Assembly: GCF_937616625.2 (NCBI RefSeq)
Contig: NC_065576.1
Coordinates: 17,696,001 to 17,760,000 of the forward strand
Origin: Mercurialis annua
Taxonomy: Eukaryota; Streptophyta; Magnoliopsida; Malpighiales; Euphorbiaceae
Direction of reading: 5' to 3'
DNA length: 64,000 nt
The notes beneath the pieces were generated by a model. It did no database searches and was not told the DNA's origin. It saw only the letters and a list, made by a program, of their open reading frames with translations. A program made the translations under genes and the position numbers. The number at the start of each line of letters is the position of its first letter. The first letter of the stretch is position 1. This document shows positions 10,635 to 25,600 of the stretch, in pieces.

Positions 10635-13600
10635 AGCGTTACGAAACAAAACCACATTTCACCTTTTTAGCAATTTCAGTCAAACGTTTACAAACGTTAC
10701 GAAACAAATCCAAACGTTTCCCCATTTAAGCGATTTAAGCCAAAGGTTTAAAATGTTATGAAACAAATCCAAACACTTCACCTTTTTAGAGATTGATGCC
10801 AAATGTTTACAAACGTTACAAAACAAATCCAAAAGTTCCACCTTTTTTAGTGATTTTAGCCAAACGTTTAAACGTTACGAAACAAAACAAAACGTTTCCC
10901 CTTTTTAGCGATTTTAGCCAAACGTTTACAAACGTTACGAAACAAATCCAAGCGTTTCATCTTTTTAGCAATTTAAGCCAAACGTTTACAAACATTACCA
11001 AACAAATCCAAGCGTTTCACCTTTTTAGCAATTTAAACCAAACGTTTACTAACGTTACGAAACAAATCGAAATGTTTCCCCTTTTTACTTATTTATGCCA
11101 AACGTTTACAAACGTTACGAAACAAATCCAACTGTTTTTCCTTTTTAAAGATTTAAGCAAAACGTTTACAAACGTTACGAAACAAATCCAAACGTTTCAC
11201 CTTTTTAGCGATTTAAACCAAATGTTTACAAACATTACGAAACAAATCCAAACGTTTAGCCTTAATAGCGATTTAAGCCAAACGTTTACAAACGTTACGA
11301 AACAAATCCCAACGTTTCACCTTTTTAGCGATTTAAACCAAACGTCTACAAACGTTACGAAACAAAACCAAACGTTCATAACGTTACGAAACAAATCCAA
11401 ATGTTTCACATTTTTAGCGATTTAAGCCAAATGTTTAAACGTTATGAAAGAAATCCAAACGTTTCGCCTATTAACGATTTAAGCCGAACGTTTACAAGCG
11501 TTACGAAACAAATCCAAACATTTCACCTTTTTAGCAATTTAATTCAAACGTTTACAAACGTTACGAAACAAATCCAAACGTTTCCCCATTTTAGCGATTT
11601 AAGCCAAAGGTTTAAAACGTTACGAAACAAATCCAAACACTTCACCTTTTTAGAGATTTATGCCAAACGTTTACAAACGTTACGAAACAAATCCAAAAGT
11701 TCGACCTTTTTAGCGATTTCAGCCAAACGTTTAAACGTTACCAAACAAATCAAAACGTTTCACCTTTTTAGCGATTTCAGCCAAACGTTTACAAATGTTA
11801 CGAAACAAATCCAAGAGTTTCACCTTTTTAGCAATTTAAACCAAAAGTTTACAAACGTTATGAAACAAATCCAAACGTTTTCCATTTTTAGCAATTTATG
11901 CCAAACGTTTACAAACGTTACGAAACATATCCAAACATTTTGCCTTTTTCGCTATTTAAGCGAAACGTTTACAAACGTTACAAAACAAATCCAAACGTTT
12001 CGCCTTTTTAGAAATTTAAGCCAAACATTACGAAACAAATATAATTGTTTCTTCTTTTTAGCGATTTAAGCCAAACAGTTACAAATTTTACGAAACAAAT
12101 CCAAACGTTTCCCCTTTTTAGCGATTTAAGCCAAACGTTAAGAAACAAATCCAAATGTTTCTTCTTTTTGGCGATGTAAGCCAAACGTTACAAAACAAAT
12201 CCAAGGGTTTCACCTTTTTAGAAATTTAAGCTAGACGTTTACAAACATTACGAAGCAAATCCAAGAGTTTCACCTTTTTAGCGATTGAAGCCAAACGCTT
12301 AAACATTACGAACCAAATCCAAACATTTCACCTTTTTAGGATTTAAGCTAAACGTTTACAAACGTTATGAAACAAATTCAAGCATTTCACCTTTTTTGCA
12401 ATTTTAGCCAAACGTTTAAAAACGTTAAGAAACAAATCCAAGCGTTTCACCTTTTTAGCAATTTTGGCTAAACGTTTACAAACGTTAAGAAACAAATCCA
12501 AACGTTTCACCTTTTTAGCAATTTAAGCCAAAAGTTTAGACACCTTCCGAAACAAATCCAAACGCTTTACCTTTTTAGCGATTTATGCCAAACGTATACA
12601 AACTTTTCGAAACAAATCCAAGCGTTTTACCTTTTTCGAAATTTATTCCAAACGTTTACAAACGTTACGAAACAAATTCAAACGTTTCCCCTTTTTAGCG
12701 ATTTAAGCCAAACGTTTACAAACGTTACGAAACAAATCCAAACGTTTCTTCTTTTTAGTGATTTAAGCCAAACATTTACAAACGCTACAAAACAAATCCA
12801 AACGTTTCACCTTATTAGCGATTTAAGCCAAACGTTTACAAACATTACGGAACAAATCCAAAAGTTTCGCCTTTTTAGCAATTAAAGCCAAACGTTTACA
12901 AACGTTATGAAATAAATCTGAACGTTTCCTGTTTTTAGCGATTTAAGCTAAACGTTTACAAATGTTAAGAGATAAAACCAAACATTTAAAACGTTACGAA
13001 ACAAATCCAAACGTTTCAAATTTTTAGCGATTCAAGCCAAACGTTACGAAATAAAACCAAACGTTTAAAGCGTTACGAAACAAATCCAAACGTTTCACAT
13101 TTTTAGCGATTTAAGCCAAACCTTTACGAACGTTACGAAACAAAACCAAGCATTTCACCTTTTTAGCAATTTAAGCTAAACGTTTACAAACATTACGAAA
13201 CAAATCCAAGCGTTTCACCTTTTAAGAAATTGAAGCCAAACGTTTACAAACATTCCGAAACAATTCCAAGCGTTTCTCCTTTTTAGTAATTTAAGCCAAA
13301 CATTTACAAACGTTACAAAACTAACCAAGCGTTTCACCTTTTTAGCGATTTAAGCCAAACATTTACAAATGTTACGAAACAAACCCAACCGTTTCACCTT
13401 TTAAGCGGTTTTAGCCAAACATTTACAAAGGTTATGAAACAAATCCAAATGTTTCACCTTTTTAGCGATTTAAGCCGAACGTTTACAAATGTTACGAAAC
13501 AAAACCAAACGTTTCACCTTTTAAGCAATTTAAGCCGAACGTTTAAAAACGTTACGAAACAAATCTAAATGATTCCCCATTTTAGCGATTTATGCCAAAC

Positions 13601-15462
13601 GTTTAAAACGCTAAGAAACAAATCCAAACGTTTCACCTTTTTAGCGATTTAAGCAAAACGTTTACACATGTTATGAAACAAATCCAAACGTTTCTTCTTT
13701 TTAGCGATTTAAGCCAAACGTTTACAAACGTTACGAAACAAATCCAAGCGTTTCACTTTTTTAGCAATTTAAGCCAAACGTTTACAAATGTTACGAAGCA
13801 AATCCAAGCGTTTACCTTTTTAGAGATTGAAGCCAAACGCTTAAACGTTACGAAACAAATCAAAACGTTTCACCTTTTTAGCGATTTCAGCCAAACGTTT
13901 ACAAACGTTATGAAACAAATCCAAGCATTTCACCTTTTAAGCAATTTAAGCCAAACGTTTACAAAAGTTACGAAACAAATCCAAGCGTTTCACCTTTTTA
14001 GCAATTTAAGCCAAACGTTTACAAACCTTACAAAACAAATCCAAACGTTTCGCCTTTTTCGCAATTTATGCCAAACGTTTACAAACGTTTTGAAACAAAT
14101 CCAAACGTTTCACCTTTTTAGCGATTTAAGCCAAACGTTTACATACGTTACGAAACAAATCCGAACGTTTCTTCTTTTTAGCAATTTAAGACAAACGTTT
14201 ATAGACGTTACGAAATAAATCCAAACGTTTCTTCTTTCTAGCGATTTAAGCCAAACGTTTACAAAAATTACGAAAGAAATCCAAGCGTTTCACCTTTTTA
14301 GCAATTTAAGCCAAACGTTTTCAAACGTTTCGAAACAAAACCAAACGTTTCACCTTTTAAGCAATTTAAGCCAAACGTTTACAAACGTTACAAAACAAAT
14401 CTAAACATTTCCCCATTTTTGCGATTTAAGCCAAACGTTTAAAACGTTACGAAACAAATCCAAACGTTTTGCCTTTTTAGCGATTTAAGCCAAACGTTTA
14501 CAAACGTTACGAAACAAATCCAAACGTTTCTTCTTTTTAGCGATTTAAGCCAAACGTTTACAAACGTTGGGAAACAAATCAAGCGTTTCACCTTCTTAGC
14601 AATTTAATCCAAAGATTTACAAACATTACGAAGGAAATCGAAGCATTTCACTTTTTTAGAGATTGAAGCCAAACGTTTAAACGTCACGAAACAAATCCAA
14701 ACGTTTTACCTTTTTAGCAATTTTAGCCAAACGTTTACAAACGTTACGAAACAAATCCAAGCGTTTCACCTTTTTAGCAATTTAAGCCAAACGTTTACAA
14801 ACGTTACGAAACAAATCCAAGCGTTTCACCTTTTTAGCAATTTAAGCCAAATGTTTACAAACCTTACGAAACAAATCCAAACGTTTCCCCTTTTTCGTGA
14901 TTTATGCCAAACGTTTACAAACGTTTCGAAACAAATCCAAACGTTTCACCTTTTTAGAGATTTTAGCCAAACGTTTACAGACGTTATGAAACAAATCCAA
15001 ACGTTTCTTCTTTTTAACGATTTAAGCTAAACGTTTACAGACGTTACGAAACAAATCCAAACATTTCTTCTTTTTAGCGATTTAACCCAAACGTTTTCAA
15101 ACATTACGAAACAAATCCAAGCGTTTCACCTTTTTAGAAATTGAAGCCAACCGTTTACAAACGTTTCGAAACAAATCCCAACGTTCACCTTTTTAGCGAT
15201 TTAAGCCAAACGTTTACATACGTTACGAAACAAATCCAAACGTTTCTTCTTTTTAGCGATTTAAGCCAAACGTTTACAAACGTTACGAAACAAATCCAAA
15301 CGTTTGACCTTTTTGGAAATTGAAGCCAAACGTTTTCAAACAATACGAAACAAAACCAAACGTTTAAAACATTACGAAACAAATTTGAAAGTTTCACATT
15401 TTTAGCAATTTAAGACAAACCTTAACAAATGCTACGAAACAAAACCAAGCGTTTCACCTTTT
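10635..15462 (+). repeat. 60-bp satellite array between the two block A copies
   Basis: Same monomer and orientation as 1-6717, but not part of the duplicated block. Short half-monomer variants recur, for example near 11365-11390, 12985-13010 and 13050-13075. No foreign insert or gene seen. The array resumes right after the copia LTR. Confidence 0.95.
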
Positions 15463-18400
15463 TAGCATTTTAAGCCAAACGATTGCAATGTTATGAAACA
15501 AATCCAAGCGTTTCTCCTTTTTAGTAATTTAAGCCAAAATTTTATAAACGTTACAAAACAAATCCAAGCTTTTTACCTTTTTAGCGATTTAAGCAAAACA
15601 TTTACAAACGGTTCACCTTTTAAGCGATTTATGCCAAACATTTATAAAGGTTATGAAACAAATCCAAATGTTTCACCTTTTTAGCAATTTAATCCGAACG
15701 TTTACAAATGTTACAAAACAAAACTAAATGTTTCTTCTTTTTAGCGATTTAAGCTAAACGTTTACAAACGTTATGAAACAAATCGAAACGTTGCACCTTT
15801 TAAGCGATTTAAGCCAAACATTTGTAAAGGTTATGAAACAAATCCAAATGTTTCCCCTTTTTAGCGATTTAAGCCGAACGTTTACAAATGTTATGAAACA
15901 AAACCAAACGTTTCTTCTTTTTAGGGATTTAAGCCAAACGTTTAGAAACTTTTCGAAACAAATCCAAGCGTTTAACCTTTTTAGAAATTGAAGCCAAACG
16001 TTTACAAACATTACGAAACAAACACAAACGTTAACCTTTCTAGCGATTTAAGCCAAATGTTTACAAACGTTACGAAACAAATCCAAACGTTTCTTCTTTT
16101 TAGCGATTTAAGCCAAACGTTTACAAACGTAACGAAACAAATCCAAACATTTCACCTTTTTAGCGATTTAAGCCAAACGTTTACAAATGTTCCAAACGAA
16201 TCCAAAAGTTTCGCTTTTTTAGCAATTAAAGCCAAAAATTTACGAACGTTACGAAACAAATCCAAACGTTTCCCCTTTTTAGTTATTTAAGATACACGTT
16301 TACGAACGTTACGAAACAAAACCAAACGTTTAAAACGTTACGAAACAAACCCAAACGTTTCACATTTTTAGCGATTTAAGCCAAACGTTTACAAACGTTA
16401 CGAAACAAAACCAAGTGTTTCACCTTTTTAGCAATTTAAGCCAAACGATTATAATGTTATGAAACAAATCTAAGCGTTTCACCTTTTTAGCAATTTAAGC
16501 CAAATGTTTACAGACGTTATGAAACAAATCCAAGCGTTTCTCCTTTTTAGTAATTTAAGCCAAACGTTTATAAACGTTACCAAACAAATCCAAGCGTTTC
16601 ACCTTTTTAGCGATTTAAGGCAAACATTTACAAACGTTTCGAAATAAATCCAAACGTTTCACCTTTTAAGCGATTTAAGCCAAACATTTATAAAGGTTAT
16701 GAAACAAATCCTAATCTTTCCCCTTTTTAGCGATTTAGGCCGAACGTTTACAAACGTTACGAAACAAAACCAAACGTTTCACCTTTTTAGAAATTTAAGC
16801 CAAACATTTAAAAACGTTACGAAACTAATCTAAATGTTTCCCCATTTTAACGTTTTAACCCAAACGTTTAAAACGTTACGAAACAAATCCAAATGTTTCA
16901 CCTTTTTAGCGATTTATGCCAAACGTTTACAAACGTTACGAAACAAATCTAAACGTTTCACCTTTTTACCGATTAAAGCCAAACGTTTACAAACGTTACG
17001 AAACAAATCCAAACGTTTCACATTTTTAGCTATTTAAGCCAAACGTTTACAAACGTTACGAAACAAATCCAAGCGTTTCACCTTTTTAGTGATTTAAGCC
17101 AAAGGTTTACAAAGGTTACGAAACAAATCCAAACGTTTCACCTTTTTAATTATTTAAGCCAAACGTTTACAAACGTTAGGAAACAAATCCAAACGTTTCA
17201 CCTTTTTAGGGATTTAAGCAAAACGTTTACAAACGTCACGAAACAAATCCAACCGTTTCACCTTTTTTGCGATTTAAACCAAACGTTTATAAACGTTACG
17301 AAACAAATCTAAACGTTTCGCCTTTATAGCAATTTAAGCCAAACGTTTACAAACGTTACGAAACAAATCCAAACTTTCACCTTTTAGCAATTTAAGCCAA
17401 ACGTTTACAAACGTTATGAAACAAAACCAAACGTTTAAAACGTTACGAAACAAATCCAAACATTACCCCTTTTTTGCGATTTAAGCCAAACGTTTACAAA
17501 TGTTATGAAAGAAATCCAAACATTTCACCTTTTTAACGAAATAAGCCGAACGTTTATAAACGTTACGAAACAAAACCAAACATTTCACCTTTTTAGCAAT
17601 TTAAGCCACACGTTTACAAACGTTATGAAACAAATCCACAAGTTTCCACATTTTACCGATTTAAGCCAAAGGTTTAAAACGTTATGAAACATATTCAAAC
17701 ACTTCACTTTTTTAGAGATTTATGCCAAACATTTACAAACGTTACGAAACAAATCCAAAAGTTTCACCTTTTTAGCGATTGAAGCCAAACGTTTAAACAT
17801 TACGAAACAAATCCAAGCGTTTCACCTTTTTAGCGATTTAAGTTAAAAGTTTACAAACTTTACCAAACAAATCCAAGAGTTTCCCCTTTTTTGCGATTTA
17901 AGCCAAACGTTTACAAATGTTACGAAAGAAATATAAACATTTCACCTTTCTTGCGATTTAAGCCGAACGTTTATAAACGCTACGAAACAAAACCAAACAT
18001 TTCACCTTTTTAGCAATTTAAGCCACACGTTTACAAACGTTATGAAACAAATCCAAAGGTTTCACCATTTTAGCGATTTAAGCCAAAGGTTTAAATCGTT
18101 ATCAAACAAATCCAAACACTTCACCTTTTTAGAGATTTATGCCAAACATTTACAAACGTTACGAAACAAATCCAAAAGTTTCACCTTTTTAGCGATTGAA
18201 GCCAAACGTTTAAACATTACGAAACAAATCCAAGCGTTTCACCTTTTTAGCGATTTAAGTTAAAAGTTTACAAACTTTACCAAACAAATCCAAGAGTTTC
18301 CCCTTTTTTGCGATTTAAGCCAAACGTTTACAAATGTTACGAAAGAAATATAAACATTTCACCTTTCTTGCGATTTAAGCCGAACGTTTATAAACGCTAC

Positions 18401-21400
18401 GAAACAAAACCAAACATTTCACCTTTTTAGCAATTTAAGCCACACGTTTACAAACGTTATGAAACAAATCCAAAGGTTTCACCATTTTAGCGATTTAAGC
18501 CAAAGGTTTAAATCGTTATCAAACAAATCCAAACACTTCACCTTTTTAGAGATTTATGCCAAACATTTACAAACGTTACGAAACAAATCCAAAAGTTTCA
18601 CCTTTTTAGCGATTGAAGCCAAACGTTTAAACGTTAAGAAACAAATCAAAATGTTTCACCTTTTTAGCAAATTCAGCCAAACGTTTACAAACGTTACGAA
18701 ACAAATCCAAGCGTTTCACCTTTTTAGCAATTTAAGCCAAACGTTTACAAACGATACGAAACAAATCCAAGCGTTTCACCTTTTTAGCAATTTAAGCCAA
18801 ACGTTTACAAACGTTACGAAACAAATTCAAACGTTTCACCTTTTTAGCGATTTAAGCCAAACGTTTACAAACGGTACGAAAAAAATTCAAACGTTTCGCC
18901 TTTTTAGCGATTTAAGCCAAACGTTTACAAACGTTACGAAACAAATCCAAATGTGTCTCCTTTTTAGCAATTTAAGCCAAATGTTTACAAACGCTACTAA
19001 ACAAATCTAATCGTTTCTTCTTTTTAGCAATTGAAGCCAAACGTATACAAACGTTAGGAAACAAATCCAAGCATTTCACGTTTTTAGCAATTTAAGCGAA
19101 ACGTTTAAAAACGTTACAAAGCAAATCGAAGCGTTTCACCTTTTTAGCGATTGAAGCCAAAGTTTAAACTTTACGAAACAAATCCGAACATTTAACCTTT
19201 TTAGCAATTTAAGCCAAATGTTTACAAACGTTACGAAACAAATCCAAGTGTTTCACCTTTTTAGCAATTAAAGCCAAACGTTTACAAACGTTACAAAACA
19301 AATCAAAGTGTTTGACCTTTTTAACGATTTATGACAAACGTTTACAAACGTTACGAAACAAATCCAAACGGTTCACCTTTTTAGCGATTTAAGCCAAACG
19401 TTTACAAACGTTACGAAACAAATCCAAACGTTTCTTCTTTTTAGCAATTTAAGCCAAACGCTTACAAACCTTACGAATCAAATCCAAGCCTTTCACCTTT
19501 TTAGCAATTTAAGCCAAACGTTTACAAACGTTTCGAAACAGATCCAAGCGTTACACCTTCTTAGAAATATAAGCCAAACCTTTACAAACGTTACGAAACA
19601 AATCAAAACATTTCACCTTTTTAGCGATTTAAACCAAACATTTACAAACGTTGCGAAACAAATCCAAACGTTTCTTCTTTTTAGCGATTTAAGCCAAACG
19701 TTTACAAACATTACGAAACAAATCCAAATGTTTCACCTTTATAACGATTTAAGCCAAACGTTTACAAACATTACGAAATAAATCCAAAAGTTTCTCCTTT
19801 TTAGCAATTAAAGCCAAACGTTTACAAATGTTACGAGACAAATCCAAATGTTTGTCCTTTTTAGCGATTTAAGCTAAACATTTACAAACGTTACGAAACA
19901 AAACAAAACGGTTAAAACGTTACGAAACAAATCCAAATGTTCCACATTTTTAACGATTTAAGCCGAACGTTTACAAACTTTACGAAACAAAACCAAATGT
20001 TTCCCCATTTTAGCAATTTAAGCCAATAGTCTAAAAACGTTACGAAACAAATCTAAACGTTTCCCTATTTTAGCGATTTAACGCAAACTTTTAAAACGTT
20101 ACGAAATAAATCCAAATTTTTCACCTTTTTAGCGATTTATGCCAAACGTTTACAAACGTTAAGAAACAAATCCAAACGTTTCTCGTTTTTTGTGATTGAA
20201 GCCAAACGTTTACAAATGTTACGAAACAAATCCAAACGTTTCATATTTTTAGCAATTTAAGACAAACGTTACGAAATAAATCCAAATGTTTCACCTTTTT
20301 AGTGATTTAAGCCAATAGTGTACAAACGGTACGCAACAAATCCAAACGTTTTACCTTTTTAGCAATTTAAGCCAAATGTTTACAAACGTTACGAAACAAA
20401 TTCAAGCGTTCTCCTTTTTAGCAATTTAAGACTAAGGTTTACAAACGTTATGAAACAAATCAAAGCGTTTCACCTTTTTGGAGATTTAAGACAAACGTTT
20501 ACAAAGGTTACGAAACAAATTCAAACGTTTCCGTTTTTAGTGATTAAAGCCAAACATTTACAAACGTTAGGAAACAAATCCAAACGTTTCACCTTTTTAG
20601 GGATTCAAGCAAGACGTTTACAAACGTCACAAAACAAATCCAAACGTTTCACCTTTTTAGCGATTTAAACCAAACGTTTACAAACGTTACGAAACAAATC
20701 AAAACGTTTCGCCTTTATAGCGATTTAAGCCAAACATTTACAAACATTACGAAACAAATCCAAACTTTTCGCCTTTATAGAGATTTAAGCCAAACGTTAC
20801 AAAACAAATCCAAACTTTAGCCTTTTAGCGACTTAAGCCAAACGTTTACAAACGTTATGAAATAAAACCAAACGTTTAAAACGTTATGAAACAAATCCAA
20901 ACATTTCCCATTTTTAGCGATTTAAGCCAAACGTTACGAAAGAAATCCAAACGTTTCACCTATTCAACGATTTAAGCCGAACGTTTACAAACGTTACCAA
21001 ACAAAACGAAACAATTCACCTTTTTAGCAATTTAAGCCAAACGTTTACAAACGTTACGAAACAAATCCAAATGTTTCCCCTTTTAGGTGATTTAAGCCAA
21101 ACATTTACAAAGGTTATGAAACAAATCCAAATGTTTCACCTTTTTAGCGATTTAAGACGAACGTGTACAAACGTTATGAAACAAATCTAAACGTTTCCGC
21201 ATTTTAGCGATTTAAGCCAAACGTTTAAAACGTTACAAAAGAAAGCCAAACGTTTCACCTTTTTAGCGATTTATGCCAAACGTTTACAAACGTTGCGAAA
21301 CAAATCCAAATGTTTTGCCTTTTTAGAGATTGAAGCCAACGTTACGAAACAAATCCAAATGTTTCATACTTTTAGAAATTTAAGCAAAACGTTTACAAAG

Positions 21401-22645
21401 GTTACGAAACAAAAACCAAGTGTTTCACATTTTTAGCAATTTAAGCAAAACGTTTACAAACGTAACAAAAAAAATCCAAGCGTTTCGCCATTTTAGCAAT
21501 TTCAGCCAAACGTTTACAAATGTTACAAAACAAATCCAAGCGTTTAACCCTTTTAGCAATTTAAGCCGAACGTTTACAAAGCTTACGAAACAAATCCAAA
21601 CATTTCACCTTTTTAGCGATTTAAGTCAAACATTTACAGACGGTACAAAACAAATCCAAACGTTTAATCTTTTAAACGATTTAAGCCAAACGTTTACAAA
21701 TACTACGAAATAAATCCAAATGTTTCCCTCTTTTTAGCGATGTAAGCCAACGTTTACAAACGTTACGAAAAAAATCCAAGCGTTTCACCTTTTTAGTAAT
21801 TAAAGCCAAACGTTTACAAAAGTTACGAACAAATCCAAGCGTTTCACTTTTTTAGCAATTTAAGCTAAATGTTTACAAACGTTACGAAACAAATCCAAAA
21901 ATTTCACCTTTTTAGCGATTTAGGCCAAACGTTTACAAAGGTTATGAAACAAATCCAAAAGTTTTACCTTTTTAGCAATTTAAACCAAACGTTTACAAAT
22001 GTTACGAAACAAATCCAAGCGTTTCACCTGTTTAGCAATTTAAGCCAAACGTTTACAAACGCTACGAAACAAATCCAAGCTTTTCACCTTTTTATAAATT
22101 TAAGTCAAACATTTACAAACGTTACGAAACAAATCCAAGAGTTTGACCTTTCTAGTAATTTAAGCCCATGTTTACAAACGTTACCAAACAATTCCAAACG
22201 TTTCACCTTCTTAGCAATTTATGCTGAATGTTTACAAACGTTACGAAACAAAACCAAATGTTTCACCTTTTTAGCGATTTTAGCCCTACGTTTACAAATG
22301 TTACGAAACAAATTCAAATGTTTCTTCATTTTAGTGATTTCAACCAATTGTTTAAAACGTTACGAAACAAATCCAAATGTTTTAGCTTTTTAGCGATTTA
22401 AGCCAAATGTTTACAAACATTACGAAACAAATCCAAACGTTTCAGCTTTTTAGCGATTGAACCCAAACGTTTACAAACGTTACGAAACAAAACCAAACGT
22501 TTAAAACGTTACGAAACAAATCCAAACGTTTCACATTTTTAGCGATTTAAGCCAAACCTTTAAAAACGTTACGAAACAAAAGTAACCATTTCACCTTTTT
22601 TAGCAATTTAAGCCAAACGTTTACAAACGTTACGAAACAAATCCA
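15463..22645 (+). repeat. Satellite block A copy 2 (segmental duplication of 1-6717)
   Basis: Monomer by monomer this copies 1-6717, with an offset of 15462 at first, 15463 by about 2042/17505, 15880 after a 417-bp internal tandem duplication (about 17780-18613), and 15929 after a further 49-bp gain near 21310-21360. Differences in between are scattered single bases. Homology stops at ACGAAACAAATCC (22645), matching the point where copy 1 runs into the copia fragment. The left end is open because copy 1 starts at the window edge. Confidence 0.95.
17780..18613 (+). repeat. 417-bp tandem duplication inside block A copy 2
   Basis: Two near-identical 417-bp units (about 7 monomers) lie head to tail, about 17780-18196 and 18197-18613. 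The first block copy (about 2318-2733) has only one. The unit can be followed by its odd monomers, such as AAGTTAAAAGTTTACAAACT, present at both 17850 and 18260. Confidence 0.9.
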
Positions 22646-25600
22646 AGTGTTTCACCTTTTAGCAATTTAAACCAAACGTTCTGAAACAAATCCAAGCGTA
22701 TCACCTTTTAGTAATTTAAGCCAAATGTTTACAAACGTTACAAAACAAATCCAAGTGTTTCACCTTTTTAGCGATTTAAGCCAAACATTTACAAACATTA
22801 CGAAACAAATCCAAATGTTTCACCTTTTAAGCGATTTAAGCCAAACATTTACAAAGGTTATGAAACAAATCCAAACATTTCTTCTTTTTAGCGATTTAAG
22901 CCAAACGTTTACAAACGTTACGAAACAAATCCAAATGTTTCACCTTAATAGCGATTTAAGCCAAACGTTTACAAACATTACGAAACAAATCCAAAAGTTT
23001 CGCCTTTTTATCAATTAAAGCCAAACGTTTACAAACGTTACGAAACAAATCCAAACGTTTGTCCTTTTTAGCGATTTAAGCTAAACATTTACAAACGTTA
23101 CGAAACAAATCGAAACTTTTCCCCATTTTAGCGATTTAAGCCAAACGTTTAAAACGTTACGAAAGAAAGCCAAACGTTTCACCTTTTTAGCGATTTTTGC
23201 CAAATGTTTACAAACGTTACGAAACAAATCCAAATGTTTCACCTTTTTAGCGATTGAAGCCAAACGTTTACAAACGTTACGAAACAAATCCAAACGTTTC
23301 ATATTTTTAGCAATTTAAGCCAAATGTTTACAAAGGTTACGAAACAAAAACCAAGCGTCTCACCTTTTTAGCAATTTAAGCAAAACGTTTACAAATGTAA
23401 CGAAAAAAATCCAAGAGTTTCGCCTTTTTAGCAATTTCATTCAAATGTTTACAAACATTACGAAACAAATCCAAACATTTCACCTTTTTAGCGATATAAG
23501 TCAAACGTTTACAAACGGTATAAAACAAATCCAAATGTTTCATCTTTATAACGATTTAAGCCAAACGTTTACAAACGCTACGAACAAAAATCCAAACATT
23601 TCCCCTCTTTAGCGATGTAATCCTAACGTTTACAAACGTTACGAAACAAATCCAAGCGTTTCACCTTTTTAGTAATTTAAGCCAAACGTTTACAAATGTT
23701 ACGAAACAAATCTAAGTGTTTCACCTTTTTAGCAATTAAAGCTAAATGTTTACAAACATTACGAAAAAAATCCAAAAGTTTCCCCTTTTTAGCGATTTAG
23801 GCCAAACGTTTACAAAGGTTATGAAACAAATCCAAATGTTTCACCTTTTTAGCAATTTAATCCAAACGTTTACAAACGTTACGAAACAAATCCAAGCTTT
23901 TCACCTTTTTAGCAATTTAAGTCAAATGTTTACAAACGTTACGAAACAAATCCAAGAGTTTGACCTTTCTATTAATTTAAGCCCAAGTTTACAAACGTTA
24001 CAAAACAAATCCAAACGTTTCACCTTCTTAGCGATTTAAGCCGAATGTTTACAAACGTTACTAAACAAAACCAAATGTTTCACCTTTTTAGCGATTTTTG
24101 CCATACTTTACAAACGTTATGAAACAAATTCAAATGTTTCTTGATTTTAGTGATTTCAGCCAAATGTTTAAAATGTTAAGAAACAAATCCAAATGTTTCA
24201 CCATTTTAGCGATTTAAGCCACACGTTTACAAACATTACGAAACAAATCGAAACGTTTCCCCTTTTTAGCGATTGAAGCCAAACGTTTACAAACCTTACG
24301 AAAAAAATCCAAACATTTCGCATTTTTTGCAATTTAAGCCCAACTTTTACAAACCGTACGAAACAAAACCAAGCGTTTCACCTTTTTAGCAATTTAAGCC
24401 AAACGTTTACAAACGTAACAGAACAAATCCAAGTGTTTCACCTTTTTAGCAATTTGAGCCAAACGTTTACAAACGATACGAAACAAATCCAAGCGTTTCA
24501 CCTTTTTAGCAATTTGAGCCAAACGTTTACAAACGATACGAAACAAATCCAAGCGTTTTACCTTATTATCAATTTAAGCTAAACGTTTACAAACGTTACG
24601 AAACAAATCCAAACATTTCACCTTTTTAGCGATTTAAGCCAAACGTTTACAAACGCTACGAAACAAATCCAAACGTTTCCCCTTTTTAGCGATTTATGCC
24701 AAACATTTACAAATGTTACGAAACAAATCCAAATGTTTCACCTTTTTAGCGATTTATGCCAAACGTTTACAAACGTTACGAAACAAATCCAAACGTTTCA
24801 CATTTTTAGCAATTTAAGACAAACGTTTACAAAGGTTACGAAACAAAAACTAAGCGTTTCACCTTTTTAGCAATTTAAGTAAAACGTTTAGAAACGTAAC
24901 GAAACAAATCCAAGCGTTTCGCCTTTTTAGCAATTTCAGCCAAACGTTTACAAACGTTACAAAACAAATCCAATCGTTTCACAGCAATTTAAGCCAAACG
25001 TTTACAAACGTTACGAAAAAATCCAAACATTTCACCTTTTTAGCGATTTAAGTCAAACGTTTACAAACAGTACAAAACAAATCTAAACGTTACATCTTTT
25101 TAACGATCTAAGCCAAATGTTTACAAACGTTACAAAACAAATCCAAACGTTTCCCCTTTTTAGCGATGTAAGCCAAACGTTTACAAACGTTACAAAATAA
25201 ATCGAAGCATTTCACCTTTTTAGTAATTTAAGCTAAACGTTTACAAACGTTAAAAAACAAATCCAAGAGTTTCACATTTTTAGCAATTTGAGTTAAATGT
25301 TTACAAACGTTACGAAACAAAGCCAAACGTTTCCCCTTTTTATCGATTTAGGCCAAACGTTTACAAAGGTTATGAAAGAAATCCTAATGTTTCACCTTTT
25401 TAGCAATTTAAGCCAAACGTTTACAAACGTTACGAAACATATCCAAGCTTTTCACCTTTTTAGCAATTTAAGTCAAACGTTTACAAACATTACGAAACAA
25501 ATCCAAGCGTTTGACCTTTTTCAGAAATTTAAGCCCAACGTTTACAAATGTTACCAAACAAATCCAAACGTTTCACCTTCTTAGCGATTTAAGCCGAATG

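Noticed and set aside
10793..12069. Two overlapping longer frames (210 and 222 codons) as a possible repeat-protein gene
   Set aside because: They are the same 20-residue echo, joined only because this stretch has few indels.
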